The notes under the pieces were generated by a model. That model was not told the origin of the DNA. It did not search any database and saw only the letters and a list, made by a program, of their open reading frames with translations. A stretch of DNA of 64,000 bases from Calliphora vicina. Taxonomy: Eukaryota > Arthropoda > Insecta > Diptera > Calliphoridae. Every line of letters begins with the position of its first letter. Position 1 is the stretch's first letter. Positions 1-12,070 of this stretch are shown here, one piece after another. A program made the translations under genes and the position numbers. The stretch lies in contig NC_088784.1 in the NCBI RefSeq assembly GCF_958450345.1, forward strand, positions 43,276,278 through 43,340,277, in the 5' to 3' direction.

Positions 1-100
1 ATTACACAGTGAAATTAATTCAATATTTGTAGTAGAATTCTTAAGAATTTTTTATCTTATTGAAATTTTTCAGTTTAAAATAATCAAAATATTTACATTA

Positions 101-415
101 CACAGTGCAACACGAAAAAATATAACCATATACGGACACCACTGAGTGATAAAAGACCCAAAGTCATGCACTTTTTTTATGGGGAACCAAAGATTTGGGG
201 CCTCGGTGTCATTTTTGAAAAAAGTGATAATTTTCTCAGGCTTATATCTTGCAAACAGTTCGGATTTTTGATTTCCGAGTACCCAAATCTTTGGGGGCCC
301 ATAAAAAAACTGCATGACTTTGGTCAAAACTGGGAGACACTGGTATTTTTTTTGTTGGTCTAATGGTGTCCGTATATGGTTATATTTCCATGACTTTAAA
401 AAATTACACACTGTG
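101..415. mobile_element. Palindromic MITE, PIF/Harbinger-like
   Basis: Terminal inverted repeats start CACAGTG and end CACTGTG. Both arms contain TATAACCATATACGGACACC or its complement, and a second inner pair flanks the centre (ACCAAAGATTTGGGG against CCCAAATCTTTGGGGG). TTA lies directly outside each end, consistent with a 3 bp target-site duplication. Open frames inside it are by-products of the palindrome and are not genes. Confidence 0.7.
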
Positions 416-567
416 TTAGTAAATACATTCTAAATCTCTGTACAGTGTAAGATTTTGTTTGCGGAATTTAATTTAACATTAATTATATAATATTTTATTT
501 AATTTTCTAACAATAAATGATCTACAATGGCAGACAATAGAGAATATTGATAACCTAGTTTATTTTA

Positions 568-945
568 AACAAGTAAGAAGTATAGTCGGTCAAGCCCGAT
601 CATATAATACCCTACACTGAGTATATGAACAATATCAGTGGTAAGTGGGCCTTAAATTGGTGCTATGACTAATCATATTTTTATAGATATAAAACTTATT
701 TGTGATGTATTTTATTTGGATACTAAAATAAGAGATTTATGCTCGATAAATTGGATTATATATGGTGGGTTTTATATATAAAATTTATTTGTGAACAAAT
801 TTTGTCTTATGTCTGGTTTATTGTTATCAGACATTTATGACAAAAAAATCCTATTCCGGAAGTACATTTGAAATAATGGTCCGATTTCAGTTTCAACAGG
901 ATTCGTTCTTATGCCGAAAAAATGTATGTACCAAATATCAGAATT
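568..945 (+). repeat. Family A dispersed repeat, partial copy
   Basis: It begins with the family A head AAGTAAGAAGTATAGTCGG and TCAAGCCCGATCATATAATA. Diverged internal blocks (gggccttaaattggtgctatgac) and the segment around TTTCAACAGGATTCGTTC follow. The tail present in fuller copies near 11.4 and 22.6 kb is missing. Noncoding. Confidence 0.6.
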
Positions 946-3389
946 CTTTTTCCATTGTGTCTACACTTTTTAAAACTAAACATAAAATAACTTGCAATTC
1001 ATTGTAGAATAACTGTAGATTTGTTGTTAAAAACATATGTAAATCTTTTTTCCATTTTGATAACAGGGGCGTTGTTATGATTACTACAGTGCGTACCGAA
1101 TTTAAGTGGCCACTTCTTTATAAAAGTTAAAAAGTTAAAATTTTTGAAAAGGGAGCAAGGTTTGTGAAGCTCCTTATGAATAAATATAAATATAAGCTTT
1201 GTGTATAAGTAGTTGGTATTGGTGAAAACCTTAGGTCTTGAAGATTAACAGTTTAGTGAAATGAAATAATTTATGTATTTTTCGGACGTCATTTACCTTA
1301 GAAACTAAAATATTTTAAATAGGGATTTTCCATGAACAAAAATATAAAATTTCAATTAATGTAACATTTTAACGGTTAAAGATATTAGAACAAAATTTGG
1401 AAATAATGTAGATCCATCCTTAAATCAATGGTATTATAATATTTTAAATTCTTTATTTTCAAATACTGAAATTCCTATAACGGCGAAAATGTGTTCAAAA
1501 AACTGACGTTTTTTTTAGAAAAGTGCCTACAGTGGCGTTATTTACCGTGTGATAGTAAAATTACTTTGTATTTAAACAAGATATAGGATTATACAAATGT
1601 GGAGCTTTTACGAGGATCAGCGCTTTGCCTTTTTAGAATTTTTTACTCAAATCTTAATTTTTTTTAAATTGGCAAAGTTTGGTTATCTCTGAGGGCGACT
1701 AGGTCCGCTTAAGTGAGCCAAGTTTTACTTTACACACTTTTGCATTACGTTATCCTTTCAAATCATTTACAAATTTTATATAGTCCCGAAGAAAAATTTT
1801 TTCTACAAAAGAAAAAATATAGGGTTTTTTTTTGGAAAATAACGCCTTTTTTACATTTTCGAACTTTTAATGCATGTAACTTTTTATAGGTACTAGATAA
1901 CTGTTAGAAAGTGATTTTGATTTTATTCAGAATTTTAAAGTAAATATAGCTGATATTTAAAAAAAAAAAATTTCGAGCCTCATATATAAAAAAAACAAAA
2001 ATAGATCGAGCAGAATTAAAAAAAAAATAAATAAACCTAAATATCTCTTGAACCAAAAGAGATAATTTACATACATATGTATACATTTTTTTTGTAGATC
2101 TTTTTATAAACGATTTATATTTTAAATTTTAGCTCATTCGAATCATAAATGGATTTTTGGCGATTTTTTTAAAAAATGTGAGACCCAAGATATCGTGTAA
2201 TTTTGTTAATTAAGCGTAAAGAGCATTATTTACAATTTTGGTATCTTTGGTGGACCACTGAAATTTTCCTACAAACATTTTCGTTGAATATTTGAATCCT
2301 TTTGTAAGGACTATTTTTTGATTTTCTCGAATAAGTGGTCAAATTGATTCCTAAAGAAAGGAGCTAGAGGGTTAAAATCTTCTACAAAAATGATCCTCAT
2401 AAAATTCCACCATACAACTCTGATAATAAGAATTCTCTCAGACATTAACTTATAACATTTTTTTTTCATTTAGTATCAGCCTCCTTCGACCAAAAAATTA
2501 AATTGACCCACTTTAAAAAAAAAATCAGACCAGCTGGACTACAAATTTATTCTACAAAAATTATTTACTCAACATGGTCTTTCAGTATTATAGGCTCGCT
2601 ATTCTGTTACAAAATGCTGTTGAACTGTGTAATTAAAAAAATTTGTAGTTTTTTCTCAATTTTCTTTTTGGTTTATTTATTATAAATGGAGAATGCATGT
2701 GACAAAAAAAAATTATTTTGAATTAATTAGTGAACATTACGAATTCTAACAATATAATAAATATTTAAAATTTTGACATAATGAAATAATGAAAAATGCA
2801 ATTGCATTATGAAAACACTTTAATAAAATATGCATTTCTTAATTACTTAGTTTAAAATGGATATTTATACCATCATAAGGTTTTATAAATCAATTAAATC
2901 CGACATCCCGATGATGGTTTATGCCAAGCTGAATGTGTAATTTATTTGTTCGGAAACATACAAAATTTAAATTTTTCAAATAAATGGTTTTTTGTATGGA
3001 AAAATGTGTTCGTGTTATTATTAAAAACTAAAAAAAAGTAGTTGGATTTCCCGTCACATACAAATCTTAACATGGTTGTTTAGTCAATTTATCACTTTTT
3101 TAGATTGTTTGAAAACATTTTAAGTTGTACTGTTAAAACATTTCCAAAACTATTCAAAGTTGCAGAACAAATAAATTTTCTTAATTTTTACAAAAACTTA
3201 AATCGTGAAATCGTAAATGGTGAAAATCCGAAGACCAAATGTCAAAAACAGGAATTCATGATATCTAAAACAAAACAGCTTCTTTAAAGTTAGTTTCATG
3301 CCTAAAATATGTAATTTTGCCCACTCCTAGGACTTAGCCATGTTAAAGTGACAAGTTTTGGTTCCCCTTTCCTTTGGATATTTACTAAA
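946..3389. other. AT-rich noncoding stretch
   Basis: No supported gene, RNA or bounded repeat was seen. It has many poly(A) and poly(T) runs. The short open frames near 1904-2086, 2503-2685 and 3105-3287 have low-complexity translations without recognisable motifs. Confidence 0.5.
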
Positions 3390-3398
3390 ATATGTACA

Positions 3399-3934
3399 CA
3401 GGACACACTTAGAAAGGTGACTGCAAGGCGAATTTATACAAGGTGGAGTCAGTCAAACAGCTGATAATTTTTTTTTTCGCTTTTTGGTTCTAACAATTGT
3501 CAAATCTTGTTTTTATATTTAAATATCTACATATTCTAAGCTTATTAACAAAATATTTATTGTTTACATAAACAAGTAAAGCCCTCACTATTCAATTATC
3601 TACACTATATTAAGTTTAAATACTTATTTGTTAAATTTTTCATTTTGGTTTTTTGACATTTGTTAAGACCAATCATTGTTTTTGTAGAACTAACACCACC
3701 TTGTATTAATTCGCCTTGGGTGACTGCGATGAAACAGCTGATTATTTTTTTTAATCAGTTTGAACTGTTAATTCACTTGTGGTTGTTGTGGCGAAAAATA
3801 CAACAAACCCAAAAGCAAAAACTACAACAGGCAACTTTGACAGTTCACCTACTTTTTAACAAAAACAAAGTACCTGTTGTTTTGTATTGTTGTATTTGTT
3901 GAAGTGATGCAGTCACCTTACTAAATGTGCCCTG
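3399..3934. mobile_element. MITE (CAGGACACA...TGTGCCCTG) with nested MITE
   Basis: The ends are inverted (CAGGACACACTTAG against CTAAATGTGCCCTG), and ATATGTACA flanks both sides (3390-3398 and 3935-3943) as a 9 bp target duplication. A second copy in the opposite orientation is at 26898-27098 and lacks the nested insertion. Both copies share the internal stretch with AACAACAGGTACTTTG and TTGTTGTGGCGAAAAATACA or complements. The superfamily is uncertain. Confidence 0.75.
3424..3718. mobile_element. hAT-type MITE nested in the preceding MITE
   Basis: Inverted ends CAAGGCGAATT and AATTCGCCTTG are flanked by an exact 8 bp duplication, GGTGACTG (3416-3423 and 3719-3726). The duplicated bases belong to the outer MITE, so this element inserted second. 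Inner arms extend the inverted repeat (ACAAGGTGG against CCACCTTGT). Length is 295 bp with no coding capacity. An 8 bp duplication is typical of hAT. Confidence 0.8.
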
Positions 3935-3943
3935 ATATGTACA

Positions 3944-4517
3944 GAACATTTAGTTAAGAAATTTCAAGTTTCAAAAAAATCTAATAAATGTGTAGGTTCA
4001 AAGTAGTTGTTCAAAGTTCTCACTGTATTATAAAAGGAAGGACTGATTATACCATCATTTTAATAATTTTAGGAAATTGTACAAAGTGCATGAATATAAA
4101 AAAACACAATGTCTCTATAAATAAAAGATACGGAAATGTTTTTTTCTAAACAGGTCATAAAAATCATTAAAAGCTGGAGATGCCTTAACTGGTTTAGTTT
4201 CACTGTGTACTGCTTGATTTTAAACGTGTTCATAAATTATTGTTTTAATACGCGTATGTATACTACACATTCTAATTAAAAATGTAATTAATTCAAAATT
4301 ATATTTGTTTTTAGCTCATTAAACTTGTTGAAAAGGTCAAAGTCCAAACTGTAGAATATGATACATAAAAAACAGATCAGAATTCAATCATTTCTCAATC
4401 AACAAATATCATGTAAAATATAATGAATAATAAAATTTGCAAAATACTCAAACATATGTATACATTCATAAATATTCAGACAAAATTTAGTTAGGAGTAC
4501 CTAAGTACTTATGTACA
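3944..4517. other. Noncoding stretch
   Basis: AT-rich sequence between two MITEs. No gene or bounded repeat was recognised. Confidence 0.4.
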
Positions 4518-5477
4518 TTAGGGTGGGTCGATTTTTTCACGAATAGCAGAAACGTATTCTACGGAAAATTCTATGGAATTTACCCCAAGAAACCATAGGT
4601 CTAAAATGAAATCCTATCTTGCGCATTTTGTCTTTTATCCAATGATATTTCAGTATTTATTTTTTTATACCCTTCACCATCGTGAGAAGGGTATATATAA
4701 GTTTGTCATTTCGTTTGTAATTTCCACAATATAATTTTCCGACCCTATAAAGTATACTATATATTCTGGATCCTTATAGATAGCGGAGTCGATTAAGCCA
4801 TGTCTGTCTGTTGAAATCAATTTTCTGAAGACCCCAGATACATATCTTCGGGATCCAAATCTTCAATAATTCTGTCGGACATGCTTTCGAGAACTTTCCT
4901 ATTTAAAATCCGCAAAATCGGTCCACAAATGGCTGAGATATGAGGAAAAAACCAGGACAACCTCGATTTTTGACCTATATCTGGATTACTAAGTCATTAA
5001 TATAGACAATATGGATATCTAATGATAGATATTTCAAAGACCTTTGCAACGACGTATGTATATAATACCATAGTAAGTTGGATCTACAATGGGTCAAAAT
5101 CGGAAAAAAAAAATTTTAACCCGAATTTTTTCACCAATAAAAAAAAATTTTAAAATTTAAAAAAAAAATTTTAAATAAAAATTTTTATTTTTTCAAAAAA
5201 TTAAAAAAAAATAAATTTTGTTTACCTAAAAATATTTAAAATTTTTATTTTGAAGTATAATTTGCTGAAGGGTATTTAAGATTCGGCACGGCCGAATATA
5301 GCTCTCTTACTTGTTTTTAATAGTTTTTTTATTGGATAAAAGATGAAATGCGCAAGATAGGATTTGATTTTAGACCTATGGTTTCTTGAGGGAACATTCT
5401 TAGAATTTTCCGCAGATTGCGTTTCTGCTATACGATTTTTTATTTTTTGATTCTCCATACAAATCGACCCGGCCTAA
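4518..5477. mobile_element. Fold-back element split by a family B repeat
   Basis: The arms at 4518-4665 and 5319-5477 are inverted copies of each other: TTAGGGTGGGTCGATTT against AAATCGACCCGGCCTAA, plus the shared GCGCAAGATAGGATTT and CCTATGGTTTCTTG or complements. TGTACA lies outside both ends. Without the 653 bp family B insert the original would be an almost pure hairpin of about 300 bp. Confidence 0.7.
4666..5318 (-). repeat. Family B dispersed repeat
   Basis: Reading on the minus strand it opens with ACAAGTAAGAGAGCTATATT and CGGCCGTGCCGAATCTTAAA, and closes with a GGGTATAAAA-type tail. It includes the shared block around TATAGATAGCGGAGTCGATT AAGCC. It is inserted in the loop of the fold-back element. 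Other copies are at 14026-15125, 49480-49555 and 60088-60425. Noncoding. Confidence 0.65.
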
Positions 5478-6984
5478 TGTACATATTTAAATTGCAAACA
5501 CATATAATAAATAAAATAGTTAGTTATACTATATTTTTTCAAATTTTAGTTTTTGATTAAATATGAAAATTCTAAGATTATTAAATTGATTGTAAATGTT
5601 AACAACAATTTTTTTTGACATATTCTGACAGTTGCAAAGTTAACCAAAGTAATAAATACAGTACCCCTTCACCGCACCTACCGTGGTTTTATTCATTGTA
5701 CTCATAGTCAATTATTGTATGTCATTTTCTCTAATATGTACGTAATTTCAAAACGTGAACGAGTCACTTTTTTCGATGTAATTTAAAAATATTACTCAGT
5801 TGGATTAGCCGGCTTGCAGTCTGGATCTAAATGCGCTGTGAGAGTACATGGCCAATAAATTTTACGCAAAAAATGTTCCAGAATCAAAGCATAAAGACAA
5901 TTACAGAATTAAAACTGAAAATTAAACAAAAATGGGAGGCAATGTATGTATCTAAATTTATTCAAAACAATAGTGGAACCAATGCTGGACCGTATATTTT
6001 AAATAACTCAAAATATAAACTCATCATATACATATGTACTCATTATTAAATATGACAAACTGACTCATAATTGAAAGTGCGTTTATAGGAAAACGTTTAT
6101 TTGGGTTTTTTGGGTTTAAACTTCTTTTTAATTTGTTTTGAATTTCATTTATTTGGTTGCACTTAAATTATATATGTATTTCAAATTATACGCGACCTGT
6201 GAGCACCTCAATGTTTTTATAATTGGTCTTAGTTACTAAATTGTTATTGATTCTTAGATATTTGTTGTTAAATTGTATGATCATTATTTTTGATCAGTTA
6301 TAATTTATTGTTATTTATTTTATTTTGTTCTCATTTGTTTACGAACTAACCGCAATCCTTTTGCCCCTACATTCTAATGAAGTAGTTTCGATATATGAAA
6401 CATTTGAATTTTTTGGAATTTAACAGTTTTGAAAATATAAACATGTAGAATTAGGAGGATCAGAATAAACGTCAGATAGCAAGAGTTATTTTTTAATTTA
6501 ATTAAATTTGTTTGTATATTGTTTTAAGAACTGTTTTAGTTAAATAAAAATGCTGGAGTTTTAATAAATATGTCATTGTGTTCTGTAATCGATTATATTT
6601 CAAAACCAGCTTTTCCTTAGTATATATTTTTTCCCTAAACTTTTTTTCTCTAAACTTTTTTAAAACATGAAACATTTTATTTAAAATCCAACATTTACGT
6701 TTTTTTTAATTTTAGAGTCCATTTAAAAACATGTGACTCGATTAAGAAAAACTGAGTTGCTATGTATGGTCTCAACTCTAATGAATATATCGATTTTCCA
6801 TGTGTATGGAAAAAATATAAAAATTGTTACAGTGTGAAATCACAGTTCACCCTGTAACCAATTTTTTTTGGATAAAATAAATTAAATTGTTTATCCTTTG
6901 AAGTTTTAAAGTCAATTTAAAATGATATCTGACCCGCTCAAGAAAATCTGAATATGCAGTGTTAATCGATTTTTCTATGTGTAC
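5478..6984. other. AT-rich noncoding stretch
   Basis: No supported gene. A 72-codon frame at 5831-6049 shows no motif and is probably chance. Confidence 0.45.
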
Positions 6985-8832
6985 TAGTTTATTCAATCGA
7001 TTAACCGTTAGTCGGTTAACCGATTAATTTTGGACGGTTAATTGCCGATTTTCAAATAACAAATAAACCGATTAATTTGTGTCGATTAACCGATTAACCG
7101 AAATTCCTTTTTTTGCACTTTTAAAAATTTGTTTTGTATTTATTTTTGTCTTTCAATTCAAATACAAATTTCAAATTAAAATTAGATATTTTTTGAACAT
7201 TCAATAACCGTTATTAGTGAGTATGTATAACCGACTTTTTAAAAAACCGGTTTGTCGGTTAACCGAAAATTGTCCTTTTTTAGAAAACCGGTTTTTCGGT
7301 TAACCGTAATCGAAAAAACCGGTTAACCGACATATATGTGAAGAATACATAAAATGTCCAATAAAGTATATAAGCTTTAAAATTTTTGGTTTTAAGTAGT
7401 CTGGAATGGTTAATATTAAATAACTATAAATATTTAGATGTGCTAAGTTCATTTTATTTTGTAAAAATTAAAAATTATTATCTCAGTCAGATGGAATTGA
7501 GCATAAATATGTTACTAAATATATAATACTTGTTTTAATTATTGGTTTATTAATTAAATTTTACCAAAAAATGTAAATCAATTTTTTAATTAAATATTTG
7601 ATAATTTTTAAATTTATTATCACCTCAATTTTCAGATATGAAACAGAAAATGTTACAAGTGCCAAAAAGGACCTTAAAGATACAAACGCACTTCTTCTTA
7701 GCTTTATCAAGATTTAGCTTAACTTCTAGAATTATGCGGAATTCTATTTTTAATAGTTTCATTATATGCAATTTATTCTGAAAAAGTTTTTTAAATAAAC
7801 TCATCGTCCTCTACTATTTAGAATCATTATAATTTTTAAAAATATTAATCTAAAGAGGTTTGTATTGTAAATCAGCAGTTTAGGTTTCAAATCACAACAA
7901 TGATGTGTGTACAATGAATATAAAAAATGTACAAAACCATGAGATTTTTTAATTTATACCTAAATATTAAAAACCGGTTAACCGAGTGATAAAAACCGTA
8001 TAAACCGGTTAACCGAAAATCAACATTTTAAATTAACCGGTTCTCAAAAAACCGAGATTTCGATTAAAAACCGGTTTTTCGGTTAGCCGGTTTATAAACA
8101 CTAATAACAACTGACATACATATTTAATTTTTACATTTTTTGAAAGGAGTCTTTTATCATAACTAAACGAAACTATTAAATTAATCAAAATCTAAAACAA
8201 TCCAAAAAGGAATATTCTTTATCATGCTTTTGATTTCTGAAACATATACAATCACGAGAGAAAGATTATTTCAGAAGATCTCGCTAAAACCCTAAAAAAC
8301 TCACACATCCATCATTTGCTGCAACAACGTCATAATTCAAAAAAAGTCGTTTCGATAAAAACGTCTTTGAATGTTTTATGACATTTTACTATTTCGTAAA
8401 TAAATTTTCAACAAATCATGAGATTTCAAAAATATAAATGGTAGATGTTAATATCTTTCTAATCAGTATTAAACCCAAATTTTTACTTATCAAATATACA
8501 CTCTCACACAAAAAATAATTGACTTTTTTGAAAACTCATAAAACTATATGAAAGATTATAGAATAGCGCATATTTTGTATTACTCAGTTCAAAAAACAGG
8601 GATTTTGAGTTATGACGTTGTTGCAGCAAATAGGCGATATGTTTACAAAAATGATCTCAAATATCTTATTTGCCGTTTTTGTACACAAACTTCGTTGTTG
8701 TATTTTCAATTTAAAATGAAAATAGATATTAATTAATCGGTTAATCGAATAATTTTAAATTAACCGATTATTAACCGAATAAATCTAAACTTCGATCAAT
8801 TATTTGCTCGATTAACCGATTAAATCAGAAAC
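6985..8832 (-). mobile_element. hAT-type nonautonomous element with internal insertion
   Basis: This is an inverted relative of the element at 40902-41673. It shares the end TATTCAATCGATTAACCGTT, the block AATAAACCGATTAATTTGTG, and at the other end ATTTGCTCGATTAACCGATT. The last 20 or so terminal bases are missing on the right. About 0.9 kb of a different GGTTAACCG-rich element (7195-8105) sits inside it. No coding region was recognised. Confidence 0.55.
7195..8105. mobile_element. Nested element with AACCGGTTAACCG arrays
   Basis: The left end (TTATTAGTGAGTATGTATAACCG) and right end (CGGTTTATAAACACTAATAA) are inverted. Both ends are packed with CGGTTAACCG and AAAACCGGTTTTTCGG motifs. No clean target duplication was found. 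The middle is AT-rich without a supported gene. Confidence 0.45.
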
Positions 8833-9532
8833 ATGTACACATGATTGTTGCTCGGTATTATATGTACCGCATTCGATATTAAAAGTAAACATGATCAAAG
8901 TTTTCTTATTTGAGATTATTGCATTCGATATCGAGCAAAAAATCATTCTAATCAAACAAATTTCTTAGTTTTTATTTGAATAGAATTCATTCATAGTTTT
9001 GAAAAAAAATGTTCTTTAATTTTAACTTTGTTTTGCTTTTAATCAATTCCAAAATTAATTTTAAAAAAAGGCTAAACTATTTGAATTAGATTTGAATTCA
9101 AAATCAGGTATAGTCCTCATTTATTAGTATTATCGCTTCGTTATGACAATATTGTTAGTGCTTTTGCTCAGACAACTTTGTCTTGACAACAAAACAATAT
9201 ATTAATTAATTTATGTACATATATGCAAACAAGGATTATTTTTAAAGATTTTATTAACAAAATGTAAAATTATCAAAATGTTAGTTAGAGCCGTTTGAAC
9301 ATTAGCTGACGATATGTAAATGAAATTGTGGAACCCTTGGATGTGAAATTTAATAGAGTTCAAATTCATCATCAGTATACGAGTGGCTAAAATATGAAAA
9401 GAAATGAGCCAAGAAATTTCAAGTTTCACAGTCAACATATTTTATCTTTTGTTTGTTGTTGCTATCTTATGTAGTTGAGTTGTTGGTTTTGTTGGTCTGT
9501 CTGTTGGCTTAATGCACCAAAGAAAAACTTAC
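8833..9532. other. Noncoding stretch, probably intron or flank
   Basis: It lies downstream (minus strand) of the donor at 9532, so it may be intronic. One splice-acceptor-like site, TTTCATATTTTAG read on the minus strand near 9393, is followed by a frame that stops at once in the phase needed, so it is not called as an exon. Confidence 0.35.
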
Positions 9533-9574
9533 CACGGCCTCTGCAGTATCTACTTGTGCATCATTTGAAGACAT
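9533..9574 (-). CDS. Candidate first coding exon, unknown protein
   Basis: On the minus strand an ATG in the context AATAAAAATG starts a 14-residue reading, MSSNDAQVDTAEAV, which runs straight into GTAAGT, a consensus splice donor, after a complete codon (phase 0). The frame upstream of the ATG is open for about 48 codons but has no earlier ATG; it is Gln-rich there from CAG/CAA runs typical of insect 5' leaders. The leader probably extends past 9800. No downstream exon was identified. The large following region could be its intron, or the next exon may lie left of the window. I do not recognise the protein. A chance ATG plus donor remains possible. Confidence 0.4.
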
Positions 9575-10904
9575 TTTTATTAAATCCGATTTGATTTTTT
9601 TTATTATTAAACTGTGTGAAAACTGCAACTGTTGCTGCTGTTGTCTTTGGAAGTTTTCTCTTTCTTTCGATGGCAATTTGTATCTGAAGTGTGTGAACAA
9701 TTACAGCATCCGAATATGGAAAGTGATTTCTTCTTTAAGCGGCTTTAAAGGTCGATTACTTTGGGTGTTTTTTTTGTTTTCTTGTTTTATTGATTGGTAG
9801 TGGTAACCGGTACTTTTGGTTAGTATTGCAACACACATCAACCGCACAATCACCTTGTAATTAAAGTTTTTGTTTCTGTTTAAATTTTGTTATTTTTTTT
9901 TCAGCGCTTTACACTAAAACGAATTTCACTTTCATCACTAAAAAAGGTGCGATCACACTCAATTTCACGTGTAAATATTCATCCAAACATTTGGATGTTT
10001 GTGTTTCAACAAATTAAATTAAAGTATTATTTTTTATTATTATTTTTTAATTATACGTAAAAAAACAACAATATTAGACAACATCCGACTAAAATTTTAC
10101 AATGAAACGCACAGTACAACGGTCATTAAATAAAAGTCTTCATTAGAGAGAAATTGTGGCACTCGGTGTAGGCAAAGGAGTCCCTTTAGATGTAAAAGTA
10201 CTCGTCAATAACACAAAAACAAATGGAAATTTATATTCACTGTTGAATATCGATTTTTAAATTTATTTGGTGAAACATTCGCGTGGCGTCTAGTGGCTTG
10301 TCTTGTATCTATCACCGTCTCTGAACGAGTGAAAAACAAATAGCGAATCCGGTCTTGTATGAACTAGAGTGAGTTGAGTAGCTTGCCAACAATTTGGTTG
10401 ATTGTGTTGTTTATTTTTTTGTTTAAGCTTGAAATCGGCAACAACATGTAAGAAAACAACCAGCTGTTGCTGATCAGCTAAGTTGTTGGGTGCTAAGTTT
10501 AAATTAACAGGTTGGTGCTTTATGAATGAAAGCTTTTCAATCCACTAAAAGTCGTTAAATTCAAAATTTTAATACATACAAATAAATCTAAATCACCTCG
10601 TACAGCTCAAATATAATATACAAAAATATTTTAGAAATAAAAAATTATTCATTCCTGGTCCCAAACTTCGGGACTTAAAAAAATAATATCAGGAAATAAT
10701 GATTTTTACTATTTTTCTTAAAATGTATTTTAAAGATTGCTAGATTCTAAAATTTTATGAAAATAAAAAAGTGTGGAAATCAAAAATATTATCATCATAT
10801 CACTTTTCAAGCAAAAAATATTAAATTAATTATGGACCGATCGCCATGAAATTAGACCATGTTATTTATGTATATATGAAAGTTATTTGTGTTTAAATTT
10901 TATG
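9575..10904 (-). promoter_or_regulatory. Presumed 5' leader and upstream region of the 9.5 kb exon
   Basis: The sequence is less AT-biased than its surroundings and carries CAACAGCAGCAACAG-type runs next to the ATG. No TATA box or initiator can be assigned with confidence. No coding region was found between 9800 and 10900. Confidence 0.25.
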
Positions 10905-11398
10905 TGTATATCAACATTTTTAAGAGATTTATGCACGTTAAAGTGATTTTCGGAAGCGGGTCTTATATGGGAGCTATGACTAATTATCATAATAAAATTT
11001 GGTGACATGAATTTCGTATATATAAAACTTGTTTGGAGCAAAATTTGTGATGATACCTATATAAATTAAACATTTATGACTGATAAAGTCCAATTTCGGG
11101 AGGACATTTGTATGGGGGCTAGGTGAAATAATGGACCAGTTCTGCCAGTTTCAATACGCTCCGTCCTTGGGCCAAAAAAATTATATGTACCAAATTTTAT
11201 TGAAATAAATTCAAAATTGCGACCTGTACTCTGCTCACAAGGTTTACATGTCGACCAGCCAGACGGACGGACGTACAGACATCGTTTAATCGACTCATCG
11301 TTTACTTTAAGGTGGGTGTTAGACTAATATTTTTGGGCGTTACAAACATCTGCACAAACGCATAATACCCTTCCCACTATGGTGGTATAGGGTATAAA
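10905..11398 (+). repeat. Family A dispersed repeat, 5'-truncated copy
   Basis: It contains TTTTCGGAAGCGGGTCTTATATGGGAGC, the blocks TTTATGACTGATAAAGTCCA and CAATTTCGGGAGGACATT, a GACGGACGGACGTACAGACA tract, then the tail TGGTGGTATAGGGTATAAAA. A head fragment of another copy (TAAGAAAGTATGTTCGATCA) follows at 11418-11460. Confidence 0.65.
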
Positions 11399-11673
11399 AA
11401 GTTATAAGCGTATTAAAATAAGTAAGAAAGTATGTTCGATCAAGCCCGACCATGTCTTTTATTTTAAATAAACTTTATTGACTGCAATTTTATAAAACTG
11501 TTAAGTAGGATATCTGCTTGAGAAACTTTGGCAGATCTTCTAGGAAGAACTCACTTATCTGCCAAAATCAATAATGTCTGTATATGACTAGAGCTTTTCT
11601 GGTCCGAATCACAAGATTATGGAATAAGTGTCTTCCCAATGAAGAGTGATATCTTCTTCTTATATCTTATATA

Positions 11674-12070
11674 TAAATATGCCACACGTTTTTTGTGTTA
11701 CACTTTTAAGTATGTTACTGTCCACCAATATTGATGAAACATGTATGGTTAAAAATGTTTTTTTCTCTAGATGTGCACAATATAAAAAAATATTTAAAAA
11801 TTTTTCCATAAAAGTGATAAAAAGCGTTTTAGAAGTGGTCGAATTTCGGCCACCAGGCGATCCTAGTATAGTATAAATAAGCCACACGTTTTTTTTGTGG
11901 TACACTTTTAAGTATGATATTGTCAACCAATATTGATGAAACATATATGGTTTAAAAGGTTTCCTTCTCAAGATATGCACAATATAATTTTTTTTTTTTT
12001 TAATTCTTTCCATAAAAATGGTAAAAAGCTTTTTAAAAGTGGTCGAATTTAGGCCACCAGGCGATCCTAG
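11674..12070. repeat. Two-copy direct tandem repeat, about 200 bp unit
   Basis: Copy 1 is 11674-11873 and copy 2 is 11874-12070. Both read from TAAATA(T/A)GCCACACG to GGCCACCAGGCGATCCTAG, sharing ACACTTTTAAGTATG and CAATATTGATGAAACAT. They differ at scattered bases and in T-run length. Frames crossing them are artefacts of the duplication. Confidence 0.85.

Noticed and set aside
70..411. 113-codon frame over the first MITE
   Set aside because: It runs through both arms of a palindromic element, and the opposite-strand frame is just as long.
5276..5458. 60-codon minus-strand frame
   Set aside because: It crosses the junction between family B and the fold-back arm; no coding evidence.
6985..8832. 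CRISPR-like array because of repeated ATTAACCGAT words
   Set aside because: Spacing is irregular, repeats are short and inverted, the context is a eukaryotic transposon, and no cas genes exist.
9211..9438. Possible next exon for the 9.5 kb gene after TTTCATATTTTAG
   Set aside because: In the phase required by the GTG|GTAAGT donor the reading stops after four codons; other phases do not fit the join.
11646..12013. Frames of 76 and 117 codons over the tandem duplication
   Set aside because: They repeat the same peptide twice because the DNA unit is duplicated; no protein features.
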